Assembly (NCBI GenBank): GCA_021648745.1
Contig: JAKISE010000008.1
Coordinates: forward strand, 1-58,749
Direction: 5' to 3'
Length of the DNA stretch: 58,749 nucleotides
Source of the DNA: Cyclobacteriaceae bacterium
Lineage (GTDB): Bacteria > Bacteroidota > Bacteroidia > Cytophagales > Cyclobacteriaceae
How positions within the stretch are numbered: position 1 is the stretch's first letter; each line of letters opens with the position of its first letter. The notes beneath the pieces were generated by a model. The model was not told the origin of the DNA, did not search any database, and saw nothing but the letters and a program-made list of their open reading frames with translations. Below are positions 8,493 through 17,600 of the stretch, piece after piece. Position numbers and translations under genes: made by a program.

Positions 8493-8837
8493 ATGTTAGT
8501 AATAAATGATGACTGTATTAATTGCGATGCCTGTGTATCAGAGTGCCCCAATAATGCAATTTATGAACCAGATGAAGAATGGTCGTATGCTGATGGAACC
8601 AACCTCAGTGGTTCGTTTACCTTAGCGAATGGTAATGAAAAAGATGCAGACGAAAAGAATGAAGCTCAATCTGATGAATTCTTCTTTATCGTAGCAGATA
8701 AGTGTACTGAGTGCAAAGGTTTCCATGATGAGCCTCAATGTGTTTCTGTTTGTCCTGCTGATTCTATTCACGTAAGTGAGGAGCACCCTGAAACAGAAGA
8801 AGAATTATTAGCAAAGAAAGAATTAATGCACGGATAG
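8493..8837 (+). CDS. Dicluster ferredoxin (2x[4Fe-4S] type)
   Basis: 114 residues. The N-terminal motif CINCDACVSECP gives CxxCxxCxxxCP for one cluster. The second motif is CTECKGFHDEPQCVSVCP, with an eight-residue insert between the second and third Cys, as in the long bacterial ferredoxins related to YfhL. The middle and the tail are rich in Glu and Asp, usual for a soluble acidic electron carrier. It is divergent from korA-korB-nuo, and is the natural candidate to carry electrons from the 2-oxoacid oxidoreductase, perhaps to complex I (inference). Confidence 0.93.
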   Translation: MLVINDDCINCDACVSECPNNAIYEPDEEWSYADGTNLSGSFTLANGNEKDADEKNEAQSDEFFFIVADKCTECKGFHDEPQCVSVCPADSIHVSEEHPETEEELLAKKELMHG

Positions 8838-8860
8838 AAATATCATTCGAAATGTATTCA

Positions 8861-8888
8861 AAAGGCAGTCCTAAGGTTGCCTTTTTTT
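8861..8888 (+). terminator. Rho-independent terminator of the ferredoxin gene
   Basis: AAAGGCA and TGCCTTT form a 7-bp stem with a 10-nt loop, followed by a T run, 23 bp after the ferredoxin stop. Confidence 0.75.
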
Positions 8889-8992
8889 ATGCCGTAGAAG
8901 TAGGCTACGTATTTAATCCCATCAATCACTTAAGCCTAAAAACCAGTGCGTTATCGTATATATTAAGGAGTATTTATAATAATTAGCAGCTA

Positions 8993-9000
8993 TACCTTTG
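8993..9000 (+). promoter_or_regulatory. Putative -7 element for the small lipoprotein gene
   Basis: TACCTTTG matches TAnnTTTG and lies 38 bp before the ATG at 9039. No TTG at the expected -33 position is obvious. Confidence 0.4.
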
Positions 9001-9038
9001 AATTATAATTAAAACGAAAAACCCAAAAACGTACCATT

Positions 9039-9179
9039 ATGAAAAGGCTTAGTTTAATCATCGCAGTTATTATCTTATTTGTTGCAGGCTCTTGTGCGCC
9101 TAGCTATATGTGCCCAACTTATGCCAATGCAGGCCAGACTCCTCAAGCTCCAGCTGAGTTAGCACAAATTAATTTATAA
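9039..9179 (+). CDS. Small lipoprotein, 46 residues
   Basis: The short frame encodes MKRLSLIIAVIILFVAGSCA, a lipoprotein signal peptide with a lipobox ending at C19, followed by PSYMCPTYANAGQTPQAPAE and a short tail. The mature part is only 28 residues. I recall similar tiny Bacteroidota lipoproteins with a Cys-Pro-x-Tyr motif after the lipobox, but I cannot name a family or function. A TAnnTTTG promoter-like box and an A-rich leader precede it. It stands alone between the ferredoxin terminator and the convergent ABC permease. Confidence 0.6.
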   Translation: MKRLSLIIAVIILFVAGSCAPSYMCPTYANAGQTPQAPAELAQINL

Positions 9180-9233
9180 TAAAAGTCTGCTTTACAGACC
9201 CCTTATATTTAGTGCAAGTGCGCTTGAGCTAGT

Positions 9234-10547
9234 CTAATCCTTACTCATCATCCATTTAAAGATGACTTTATAGTTTACTTTAGCTCCGTGCATTAGTATG
9301 CCAATTCTGTAAACTCGCCCTGCCATCCAGGTGGTACCCATAAAACCAACAATCATAAGTAACATTGATAGAACTAGTTGCCAAGTAGGCACATCAAATG
9401 GTATGCGCACCATCATAATAATAGGGGCCGAAAATGGAATCATGGAGAGCCAAAAAGCAAGATCGCCTCCAGGGTCTTTTAAAACTGGGCCTAACATCAT
9501 CATACTTACAATTACAGGCATCATAATCGGCATCATAAATTGTTGGGTATCTGCTTCACTATCTACGGCCGAACCCACCATTGCAAACAAGGCTGCATTA
9601 AATAAGTAACCTGTTAAAAAGAAATATAAAAAGGCTCCTAGTATTAAAGGAATATTAATTTCACCAAGTACATCGTTTAGTTTATCCATTGCCTCTAATG
9701 CCTGTGCTTTGCTTCCAGCACTTCCTGCTACACTCATTCCACTAGCAGCATCAGCAGCAACTTGAGGATCAACATCCATTAGCATTGGCCCGATGGAAAG
9801 AATGGCAAACGTTAATATCATCCAAAGAGCAAATTGAGTTAAGCCTACAAGTGCCACTCCCAAAATTTTACCCATCATTAACTGGTAAGGCTTTACTGAA
9901 GAAACTAAAATTTCAACAATTTTGCTTGTTTTTTCCTGCATAACAGCCCGCATCACTTGCGATCCATATATTAAAATAAACATATAAATAAGCAAGCCAC
10001 TAATGGTGCCAATGGCCATGGCAACTTTTGAACTTCCGGAAGTGGAAGCTTCGCCTGATAAGCTTTTTGAATTGATGCTTACACGAGTTTTAATACTATC
10101 TAAAGTGTTTTGACGAAGCCCCAGTTTATCCATTTTTGTAGCTTCCAAGGCGTTTTCTACGGCATCATCCACGTCACTTTCGAGTTCCATTCCTGGAGTT
10201 TGCATTGTATAAAGCTCTATTCCTTGTGCATCGTATAAATCAATCTTAGGAATATATAATAAAGCAAATCCTTCTCCTTCTTCTACATTTTTTTTAATCG
10301 AATCGACTTGGCCTTTTACTACTTCAAATTTAGCCACTCCTTTGGCTTCAATTTTATCAGCCACATAGCCACTTTCATCTATAACTTTTATTAGAAATTC
10401 CTCGTCAGAATCCTTTACACTGAGGTAAATACTTAGTGCATACATGCCACCAATTAAAATAGGCATTAAAAAGGTTGCCAGTAAAAAGCTTTTCTTTTTA
10501 ACTCGAGAAATGTATTCTCGTTTAAGAATTAATAAAATCTTATCCAT
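9234..10547 (-). CDS. ABC transporter permease, NatB/ABC-2 type
   Basis: 437 residues. One N-terminal membrane helix (around 20-40) is followed by a large extracytoplasmic domain and a cluster of about six helices from residue 180 onward. This layout is that of NatB-like ABC-2 exporter permeases. MQEKTSKIVEILVSSVKPYQLMMGK style sequence after the first helix of the bundle is the typical coupling region. The start overlaps the ATP-binding gene by 8 bp, so the pair forms one exporter. The transported substrate is unknown; NatAB of Bacillus exports sodium, but that specificity should not be assumed. Confidence 0.87.
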   Translation of the reverse strand: MDKILLILKREYISRVKKKSFLLATFLMPILIGGMYALSIYLSVKDSDEEFLIKVIDESGYVADKIEAKGVAKFEVVKGQVDSIKKNVEEGEGFALLYIPKIDLYDAQGIELYTMQTPGMELESDVDDAVENALEATKMDKLGLRQNTLDSIKTRVSINSKSLSGEASTSGSSKVAMAIGTISGLLIYMFILIYGSQVMRAVMQEKTSKIVEILVSSVKPYQLMMGKILGVALVGLTQFALWMILTFAILSIGPMLMDVDPQVAADAASGMSVAGSAGSKAQALEAMDKLNDVLGEINIPLILGAFLYFFLTGYLFNAALFAMVGSAVDSEADTQQFMMPIMMPVIVSMMMLGPVLKDPGGDLAFWLSMIPFSAPIIMMVRIPFDVPTWQLVLSMLLMIVGFMGTTWMAGRVYRIGILMHGAKVNYKVIFKWMMSKD

Positions 10548-11454
10548 GATTACCTTTCTTTACAGTTTGGATGAAAATATCGTTTATTGATGGGATAAGC
10601 TCATTAAACCCAACTACTTTTGTTTGGTTTATTAAATGTTTTAATAACAGGTTTGAGTCAGAATCATTTTTAATACGTACCTTGGTTTCAATTAGATTAT
10701 CCTCCATAGGAATAGATTCCACGATTTTATAATAGCTATCAAGCGAACCTATATCGCCCAAATGATTTACTAAATACGTTTGCGACCGATGTGCATTTTT
10801 AATATCTTTTGTAAGGCCATCCAATATTTTATGAGACTGATCAATTAGTGCAATATGGTCGCATAATTCCTCCACACTTTCCATCCGGTGGGTAGAAAAA
10901 ATAATGGTGCTTCCTTTTTCTCTTAGCTCCAAAATTTCGTCTTTAATTATGTTGGCATTTATTGGGTCAAAGCCGGAAAATGGCTCATCTAAAATAATAA
11001 GTTCAGGGTCGTGAAGCACCGTGCCAATAAATTGCACTTTTTGTTGCATCCCTTTAGATAGGTCTTCTACTTTCTTATCCAACCAATCAGGAATATCAAG
11101 CTTTTTAAACCAGTGCCTTATTTTGGTAATAGATTCCTTTTTTTTAAGGCCTTTGAGTTGCGCAAAATATAAAAGATGTTCGCCCACTTTCATTTTTTTA
11201 TACAGCCCTCTTTCTTCTGGCAAATAACCTATTAGCCTAACATGGTTTTGGTTTAAAGGCTCTCCATTTATTTCGATGGTGCCTCCATCAGAATTAATAA
11301 TTTGGTTAATGATTCGAATTAGTGTGGTTTTACCAGCACCATTAGGGCCCAATAGCCCAAAAATGCTTTGCTTGGGAACTACCATACTAACATCTGAAAG
11401 AGCTTTATGATTGGCATAGCTCTTAGAGATATTATTGATTGTAAGAATATTCAA
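10540..11454 (-). CDS. ABC transporter ATP-binding protein, NatA-like
   Basis: 304 residues. Walker A GPNGAGKT is at residues 36-43, the signature is LSKGMQQKVQ, Walker B is LIILDEPFSG and the switch His is in FSTHRM. The last ~80 residues after the nucleotide-binding domain are the C-terminal extension often seen in this DUF4162-like group. It is the first gene of a two-gene exporter operon with the permease at 9234-10547. Confidence 0.92.
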   Translation of the reverse strand: MNILTINNISKSYANHKALSDVSMVVPKQSIFGLLGPNGAGKTTLIRIINQIINSDGGTIEINGEPLNQNHVRLIGYLPEERGLYKKMKVGEHLLYFAQLKGLKKKESITKIRHWFKKLDIPDWLDKKVEDLSKGMQQKVQFIGTVLHDPELIILDEPFSGFDPINANIIKDEILELREKGSTIIFSTHRMESVEELCDHIALIDQSHKILDGLTKDIKNAHRSQTYLVNHLGDIGSLDSYYKIVESIPMEDNLIETKVRIKNDSDSNLLLKHLINQTKVVGFNELIPSINDIFIQTVKKGNHG

Positions 11455-11586
11455 TTTGTGAATGTTGGTTTATTATTTAGCGAAAATATAACGAATAATG
11501 GGTAGTTAACAACCGCTGGTGTAAAATCAATTAACTATTTGTAAGAATTCTAATTTGTTAGCCGTATGATATTCTATTCCCATTTG

Positions 11587-12072
11587 TTAAAATAATTCAA
11601 GGCAGATTAACTTTTTTTCTTTTATAAAATGGTTTATGGCTATTGAATTGTAACGGATAAGTTTTTCTATATAATTTGTGGAACAGTTTCCTGATCTAAT
11701 CCAAATAATTTTGGGTGAGACTCCTTTTAACCCGAAATATGCAATAGAATTTCTATTAGGCCTTTAACTCACTTCAAATCAGTCGCTTTGCTTTGTTTGT
11801 GTTCTCACCATAGCGGTGCTATGCTTTCGAATATAAACTTCTGATTTATTGTGACTTAAAGCCTCATCACGAACCCTATCGCATATTTCGGGTTTAAGAT
11901 AGCAATATCATAAAAATATGAATCATGAGTTAAAATAATTAGTTCATTCTTTTTTGCAAACTCCCAAATTGTTAAGTCATTTGATTTCGACAAGATATGT
12001 AGAATCAGGATAGACATCCAATAATCTCTCTACCAATTTGAATGAAATATTTTGATCAAAAAGAAGTTTCAT
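11587..12072 (-). pseudogene. DUF5615-family PIN-like toxin, broken by a MITE-like insertion and a frameshift
   Basis: Three pieces of one gene can be read. The N-part starts at the ATG at 12072 (MKLLFDQNISFKLVERLL) and stops after 31 codons (YLVEIK then TGA near 11977). In the next frame the middle follows: SKSNDLTIWEFAKKNELIIL then THDSYFYDIAI. The C-part resumes beyond the inserted element at 11730: LKGVSPKIIWIRSGNCST, then a 29-residue tail and a stop at 11587. The joined product matches DUF5615 toxins in order and length (LFDxN, DLxIWExAKK, THDSxF, PPKxIWxRxGNxST), apart from a short deletion between the N-part and the middle, probably removing a GL-type segment. The ATG overlaps the DUF433 stop (TAATG). 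The residual product cannot be a working nuclease in this form. Confidence 0.8.
11726..11897 (-). mobile_element. MITE-like element, copy 1, with target duplications
   Basis: A 162-bp non-coding element (11731-11892) begins CCCGAAATATGC and ends GCATATTTCGGG. The ends form imperfect terminal inverted repeats of about 18 bp. It is flanked by 5-bp direct repeats TTTAA (11726-11730 and 11893-11897). Removing the element and one repeat restores the reading frame of the interrupted DUF5615 gene, which gives the pre-insertion site directly. The halves are also mutually similar in inverted orientation further inward (CTTTAACTCAC against CTTTAAGTCAC, both followed by AATCAG). A CATAGC/GCTATG hairpin sits inside. 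A second, oppositely oriented copy is at 22258-22420. Orientation is arbitrary. The exact terminus is uncertain by one or two bases because AA/TT are shared by the end and the target. Confidence 0.82.
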
Positions 12073-12311
12073 TAGCCAATTACAGTAGCTTTCGTTTCTC
12101 TATCAGATGCAAATTTTAATGCTGCGGTGATGTCTTCGTTTGACAATTCCTGAAAATCATCTAAAATTTCTTGGCGTGACATTCCTGAAGCGAACCAATT
12201 TAAAATATCATAAACAGTTATTCTCAAACCTCTTATGCAAGGTTTTCCTCCACGTTTTCCAGGCTCAATAGTAATTATATCTTTATAATCAAAGGATTGT
12301 TTCATACTCAA
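12072..12311 (-). CDS. DUF433-family antitoxin
   Basis: 79 residues with the DUF433 core: ITIEPGKRGGKPCIRGLRIT, then VYDILNWFASGMSRQEILDDF and a final helix region. DUF433 proteins are helix-turn-helix-type antitoxins usually paired with a DUF5615 PIN-like toxin. Here the partner is the broken gene that starts at the overlapping ATG (TAATG). The antitoxin itself looks intact. It begins 6 bp after asnB, so it may be read from the asnB transcript. Confidence 0.88.
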   Translation of the reverse strand: MSMKQSFDYKDIITIEPGKRGGKPCIRGLRITVYDILNWFASGMSRQEILDDFQELSNEDITAALKFASDRETKATVIG

Positions 12312-12317
12312 ATATAC

Positions 12318-14189
12318 CTAATTATTAAAATACTTTTTCCACCACCATTGAAACACCACTAACGCCCAAATTTTGGCATGCGCATCTTCGGGGTTTCGCG
12401 AGTGCAATTGCTTTTTTAAGACCTCAATTTGACTCACATTAAAGACTCCTTGTTCTTCTATAAAAGTTGGAGCTAATAAATCGTGTTGAATTAAAGCGTT
12501 TAATTCATTTTTAAGCCAACCTAACAGAGGCACTTCAAATCCGTGTTTTTTACGGTTAAATAAACCATTTGGCACATAGCTTTTAAAAGTTTCTTTTACA
12601 ATACGTTTTCTATCTTCACTATTTATTTTATTACCAATGGGTAAACCAAAAGCAAAATCCACCACTCGGTGGTCTAAAAAAGGAACTCTTACTTCTAAGC
12701 TATTGGCCATACTCATTAGGTCAACTTTGGTAAGCATATCACTAGGCAGCACTAAATTAAGGTCAGCTAATAAGGTGTCGTTAACAGATTCTTTTGTTCC
12801 TGTTTGGACAAATGGGTTCAGTTTTTGAGGGGCTTCTAAGTGCGCTGGTTTAATTAAGCTTGATGCATAACGAGCATCTCCAATGGCTACCCAAGCCCAG
12901 TACCGTTCACTAGCGGTCATTTTAGCTGCTTTGGCAAACCTATCTAACTGCCTAAATGTATTGGTTATGGGGTTGTTTCTTGATTTAGGAAGCAAGCCCC
13001 ACAAACCTGAAAAACTTGAAACCAGTTTTTCTTTTGCTCCTGCGTTAAGCATTTTATAAATGGCAGCGTGCTTATTATACCCTGCAAAAAGCTCGTCTGC
13101 TCCATCGCCAGAGAGGGCTACAGTTACGTGCTTTTTAGTCTCCTTGCTCAAAATGTACACCGCCAAAGCCGATGAATCGGCAAATGGTTCATCTAAATAA
13201 TCGAGCATATTAAATAGGTGGGCAAATAAGTCATCATTAGATAGTTTAAATACCGTGTGTTTAGATCCAATATGCTTAGCTACTTGGCTTGCATATTTAG
13301 TTTCGTCAAAGTAGGCTTCGTCTTTATAGCCGATGGAAAAGGTTTGAAGATTATTAACATGCTTAGCTGCAATGGCAGAAATTACGGAAGAATCGACCCC
13401 TCCACTTAAAAAAGTCCCCAATGGAACATCCGAAACCAAACGGTCAGTAACAGATTCTTCAAGAAGCTTTTTAAAACCCACTTTCGATTTCTCAGAGGAT
13501 TGGTCTTTAATAATGGCATTAATTTTATAGTAACACTTCTCTGCAACAATACCGTTTATTATGGTTAAAAAATGGGCAGGCTTAAGTTTTCGAATGCCTT
13601 CAAGCATTGAAACCTCCGTAGGCAAATAATTAAGTTGTAAGTAGTTATAAAGTGCATTATAGTTTAGCTTTTTCTCTATTCCATAAGCCAGCAAAGATTT
13701 TACTTCTGAGGCAAATAAAAGCTTGTCCTCATCTTGATAAATATGAAGCGGTTTAATCCCATATCTATCTCGAGCCACAAGTAGTGTTTTTTCTTGTGTA
13801 TCGTAAAAGGCAAAGGCAAAAAAGCCGTTTAACTTCGAGATACATTGAGAACCGTGCTCTATTAAAAGGTAAAGAAGTACTTCAGAGTCAGAGTTATTCG
13901 AAAAACTGATGCCTTTTGATACAAGCTCTTCTTTTAAAATTTTATAATTATAAATTTCTCCATTAAAAACCAGTTTATACCTCCCAGTGGCATCTGTCAT
14001 TGGCTGGTTAGCCTCAATGGAAGTGTCAATAATAGATAAGCGCCTATGACCCAAACCTACCATTTCATCATTGAACAACCCATGATTATCTGGCCCACGG
14101 TTTTCCAGAGCCGAAGTGGCTTTGGAAAGGTTAATCATATTAAACCTACCTACCTGATTAAACGCAAAAATGCCGGTTACTCCACACAT
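12318..14189 (-). CDS. asnB: Asparagine synthase, glutamine-hydrolysing
   Basis: 623 residues. Processing of Met1 exposes Cys2 (MCGVTGIFAF), the glutaminase nucleophile. GHRRLSIID and LVFNGEIYNY belong to the N-terminal amidotransferase domain (residues 1-200). The synthetase domain holds the PP-loop SGGVDSSV near residue 264 and VALSGDGADELFAGYNKH. The enzyme makes asparagine from aspartate, glutamine and ATP. Long paralogues of this family also act in cell-surface polysaccharide clusters, but none is seen here. The start codon lies in the loop of a strong hairpin (14166-14211). A DUF433/DUF5615 pair follows. Confidence 0.92.
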   Translation of the reverse strand: MCGVTGIFAFNQVGRFNMINLSKATSALENRGPDNHGLFNDEMVGLGHRRLSIIDTSIEANQPMTDATGRYKLVFNGEIYNYKILKEELVSKGISFSNNSDSEVLLYLLIEHGSQCISKLNGFFAFAFYDTQEKTLLVARDRYGIKPLHIYQDEDKLLFASEVKSLLAYGIEKKLNYNALYNYLQLNYLPTEVSMLEGIRKLKPAHFLTIINGIVAEKCYYKINAIIKDQSSEKSKVGFKKLLEESVTDRLVSDVPLGTFLSGGVDSSVISAIAAKHVNNLQTFSIGYKDEAYFDETKYASQVAKHIGSKHTVFKLSNDDLFAHLFNMLDYLDEPFADSSALAVYILSKETKKHVTVALSGDGADELFAGYNKHAAIYKMLNAGAKEKLVSSFSGLWGLLPKSRNNPITNTFRQLDRFAKAAKMTASERYWAWVAIGDARYASSLIKPAHLEAPQKLNPFVQTGTKESVNDTLLADLNLVLPSDMLTKVDLMSMANSLEVRVPFLDHRVVDFAFGLPIGNKINSEDRKRIVKETFKSYVPNGLFNRKKHGFEVPLLGWLKNELNALIQHDLLAPTFIEEQGVFNVSQIEVLKKQLHSRNPEDAHAKIWALVVFQWWWKKYFNN

Positions 14190-14211
14190 AGCTCAAATAA
14201 CCGGCATTTTT
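14166..14211 (-). promoter_or_regulatory. Terminator-like hairpin enclosing the asnB start codon
   Basis: Perfect 14-bp inverted repeat: AAAAATGCCGGTTA and TAACCGGCATTTTT, separated by 18 bases that contain the asnB ATG. On the asnB strand the 3' arm is made of codons for VTGIF and ends in a T run. The RNA could close over the start codon or terminate early transcription, which would be a control point. It could also be a terminator for the gene upstream. Confidence 0.55.
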
Positions 14212-14227
14212 AAAGATTAAACAACCT

Positions 14228-14255
14228 AACCTGAACGATTCGAATCGTTCAGGTT
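14228..14255. terminator. Perfect 28-bp palindrome between two minus-strand genes
   Basis: The palindrome starts AACCTGAACGATTC and reads the same on both strands with no loop bases. It lies 8 bp after the stop of the lipoprotein gene (14263) and 39 bp before asnB. It is placed like a terminator but lacks an adjoining T run on the minus strand. Confidence 0.5.
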
Positions 14256-14262
14256 AAATTTA

Positions 14263-14685
14263 TTATTGTTCTGTTTTCTTTTTAGGATACGACTTTCCTG
14301 TTTCTACATTATATAGCGTAATAAAATCAGATCTGCTCTGATCCTTTCTAACGATGCCAGGAATCCTGAAAACTTCTATTTCATTTTTGCTACCCCAATT
14401 TACATTTCCTCCTTCTATTTTATTTTCTAACACAATTGCATTATCATCAATTTTAACTACTAAATAATTAATTGTGTTTCTAGGTTGCAGAGTAGTTCCT
14501 TCAATTTCTTTTATGCAAAGCACATAGGTTTCAGGCTTATTTAGCAGGTATAAAACATTCTCTCCAAGTCGTTCTTTTACAACCTCGGTATAAGCCTCCT
14601 CTGTATTGCTTGTAGCAATTTTATGAGCGTTACAAGATGTTATAAATAAAAAACCTAAAACAGCATAAATCAAATTTTTATTCAT
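14263..14685 (-). CDS. Hypothetical lipoprotein
   Basis: 140 residues. MNKNLIYAVLGFLFITSC is a lipoprotein signal with the lipidated Cys at residue 18. The mature part is mixed beta-type sequence with no motif that I can name. It sits 3 bp after the large metalloprotease gene on the same strand, so the two are likely co-transcribed. It may be a surface or periplasmic partner of that protein, but nothing in the sequence proves it. Confidence 0.7.
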   Translation of the reverse strand: MNKNLIYAVLGFLFITSCNAHKIATSNTEEAYTEVVKERLGENVLYLLNKPETYVLCIKEIEGTTLQPRNTINYLVVKIDDNAIVLENKIEGGNVNWGSKNEIEVFRIPGIVRKDQSRSDFITLYNVETGKSYPKKKTEQ

Positions 14686-14688
14686 TAT

Positions 14689-17600
14689 TTATTCAATCAC
14701 AATTTTTCTTACTTCTCTTTTATCGCCAAAGTGTAATTCCACAAAATAAATACCTGCATTAAAGTTAAAAGCAGGTATTTCTTTAGTAAAGGCAACACGT
14801 TCTTTATACTCTACACTACTATAAAACTGCTTACCATACACATTATACACTTTTAAGTTCATTATACCTTTATAGTCATTTGAAACATCAACATAAATGT
14901 TTTCAGATGTAGGGTTGGGATAAACAGAAATTGACTTGGCAAAAGAATCGTTATTAATTGCTGTGATAATATTTGTATTTCCTGTATTTACAATACATCC
15001 ATCTATGCTAACAGACACGCTATAATTTCCACTTTCAATAGCCAAGTAAATCTGTTCCATTGCCCCTTCTATGGAATCATTGTCTATCAACCATTGAAAG
15101 ACATCCCCATCTGTAGCTACAAGATTTAATTGAGCATCGTTGCCAGAAACAGCTTCGGTAGTATAACTTGGGGTGTGTAATGGTGCAATTGAAATAGCAT
15201 CAATTTTAGATTCAATCTGTGTTCCATTTTCCGAGCTTTCAACTGTTAAAGTAACAGTACTTGTGCCAGAACCCGAATAAGTTACCTCAAATGGTCCTAC
15301 TCCTATACCAGTAGCAGGCGTTGCATTTGCACCAAAGTCCCAATTCATAGAGCTAATACTGCCTGTTGAAGTATTGGCAAAGGTTATTATCTGCCCTTCG
15401 CAACCTGTATTTCCTGCCATACTAAAATTAGGAATAGCTGGCCCGCTTGGCCCTGTTAAAGTAAAATCATCTAATGCCATGCCTACATCTACCGAAGCAT
15501 AATCGGTTTTAAAATAAAACCTAAAAGCCACTCTATCGGTTCCCCCAAAATTAGATACATCTACTGATTTAGTATCAAAATTTCCGTTGGTTGTACCCGT
15601 AAATAATGGTATTGCAGGCCAGCCCTGTTCGGGGTTGTCTTCCCCTATTTTGTCGTACCAACCATCTTCAACTACTGGGTTTAACTGTTGCCAGTTTTCG
15701 CCAAAATCAAGTGAGTACTCTAAAATAAATCCATCCCACCCGTCTTCAAATTGATAATTTGCTTTAAAAGATAATTCATAGTTACCCAGTAGCGAAAAAT
15801 CAAACATTGGCGTATATAAATATGCAATGGAGCGGTTTTTATATTCTTCTTCATCAATGCCAGTTACCCATGCAAAATTTCCAGAAGCTGTGCCATTTTT
15901 TCCTGCAATGCTGGAATTTCCTCTTTCCAAAGGTGTTCCACTTATGTTTTCAACCAAAAAATCACTAAAGTTAGATTCCATATCACCACCATCGGCTAGC
16001 GTATAAGTAGCCCCTTTAAATGCCACAACACTAATTGCAGAATCCTTTGTGTGTGTGTGATTACCGCCAGGATACGTTACAGATAAAGATACATCATAGA
16101 TTCCTCCAGCTTGGTAAGCATGCGTTGGATTTTTTTTATTGGAAAACTCTCCGTCTCCAAAATCCCAACTAAAGGTTTCAGCTCCTTTTGAAATATAATT
16201 AAATTGAATAGTATCGCCCGGTAAATTAACCGAAGAGCCAGCAACAGAAAAGAATGCCCTAGGTTCAGTTTTAGTTATTTCAAAGTCGTCAATCATAATG
16301 CCATCAAAAACATATAATTCATCAAAATATGCATTTGTAACCGAAGCAACTAAGGCAAAATAAACTTCGCTTTCTCCGTTTCCAATTATCTCAGATAAGT
16401 TATAAGACACCTCTTGCGGAGCCTCTTCAGTATTATTTAAAACCCAGCCGTTTCCGTTATTAAACAGTAAATGTTCGTCAGATTTATTCATCCAATTAAT
16501 ACCTCTTCCATCATTTGCTTTGCCTAATCCTAGCCAATCAACACCTCCATTTACACTGTACATTACATTTAATCCTGCAATGGCTGAATCTTTAGCCACG
16601 TCCATACTCAAATCGAATTTAATATTATAATCTGCAGTAGTGTCAGACAGGTTAAATTTTGGTGAGATTAAAGCAGTTGAAAAGTCTGCATTTGGCTTAA
16701 GTAAGTTTGCATCCAGATCGGTTTTCCAAACCTGTGTGCCACTACTTGGCGTATTTAATTTATTTGTTGGTACGCCTTGCTCCCAAATATTGGTATTGCC
16801 TTTAAAAGGTAATTGAATAAACTCACTTGCACTCTCAAAATCACCTCCGTCTGCCAACGAATAAGGTACTGTAACTGGAGCTAAATTTTGAATAATAGTT
16901 TTATGCCTAGCAGATGAAACGCTTGGTGAGGTATAATCACGACCCAACACATCCGAAACACCTGAAATATAATATTGCAAAATCGAGAAACTTCCCGGAT
17001 TTGGAATAGTAAATGAATATATGCCACCGCCATCATCATTCATGTTTTGGTCTGTTTGAGTGGCAAAATCATCAAATGAATAATGAAGGACAGGCTGTTC
17101 TACTGCAAGTGTGGTATCGGAATAAACTTGAACCGAAACTAAAATATCATCCACTAAATTGTCAACAATTAAGTCAGGTTGGTGTTTCATATAGGTATGC
17201 ACCCATCCCATCTCGGCAAAAAAGCTCATCATATTAGGGCCTGGATCATGCACAGACTCTCCACTGCCTATTTGAGGGGTTAATAGTGCATCAACAGTGC
17301 CATTATAAGTGTTTTCGTCCCAGTGCGAAATACTAGACCCTCCGTTATAATTACTAGGAGCATATATTTTTGGACGAGCACCACCGTTAGAAGTAGTGGC
17401 AAGCGGTGAATTTACAAAAAGGTTATTGCTCGTATAAAAATCTCCTAGTTCAGTAGAGTTGTTGGGTACATCATAAATATTAACTCCACTTCCATCTTCA
17501 ATGTAACGATCGAATACACCTGGGTTTCTTCTGCCTTCACCATTCGCATCATCGTAACTATTTAAAGCAAAAAAACCAAGCCCATGACCAATTTCGTGCA

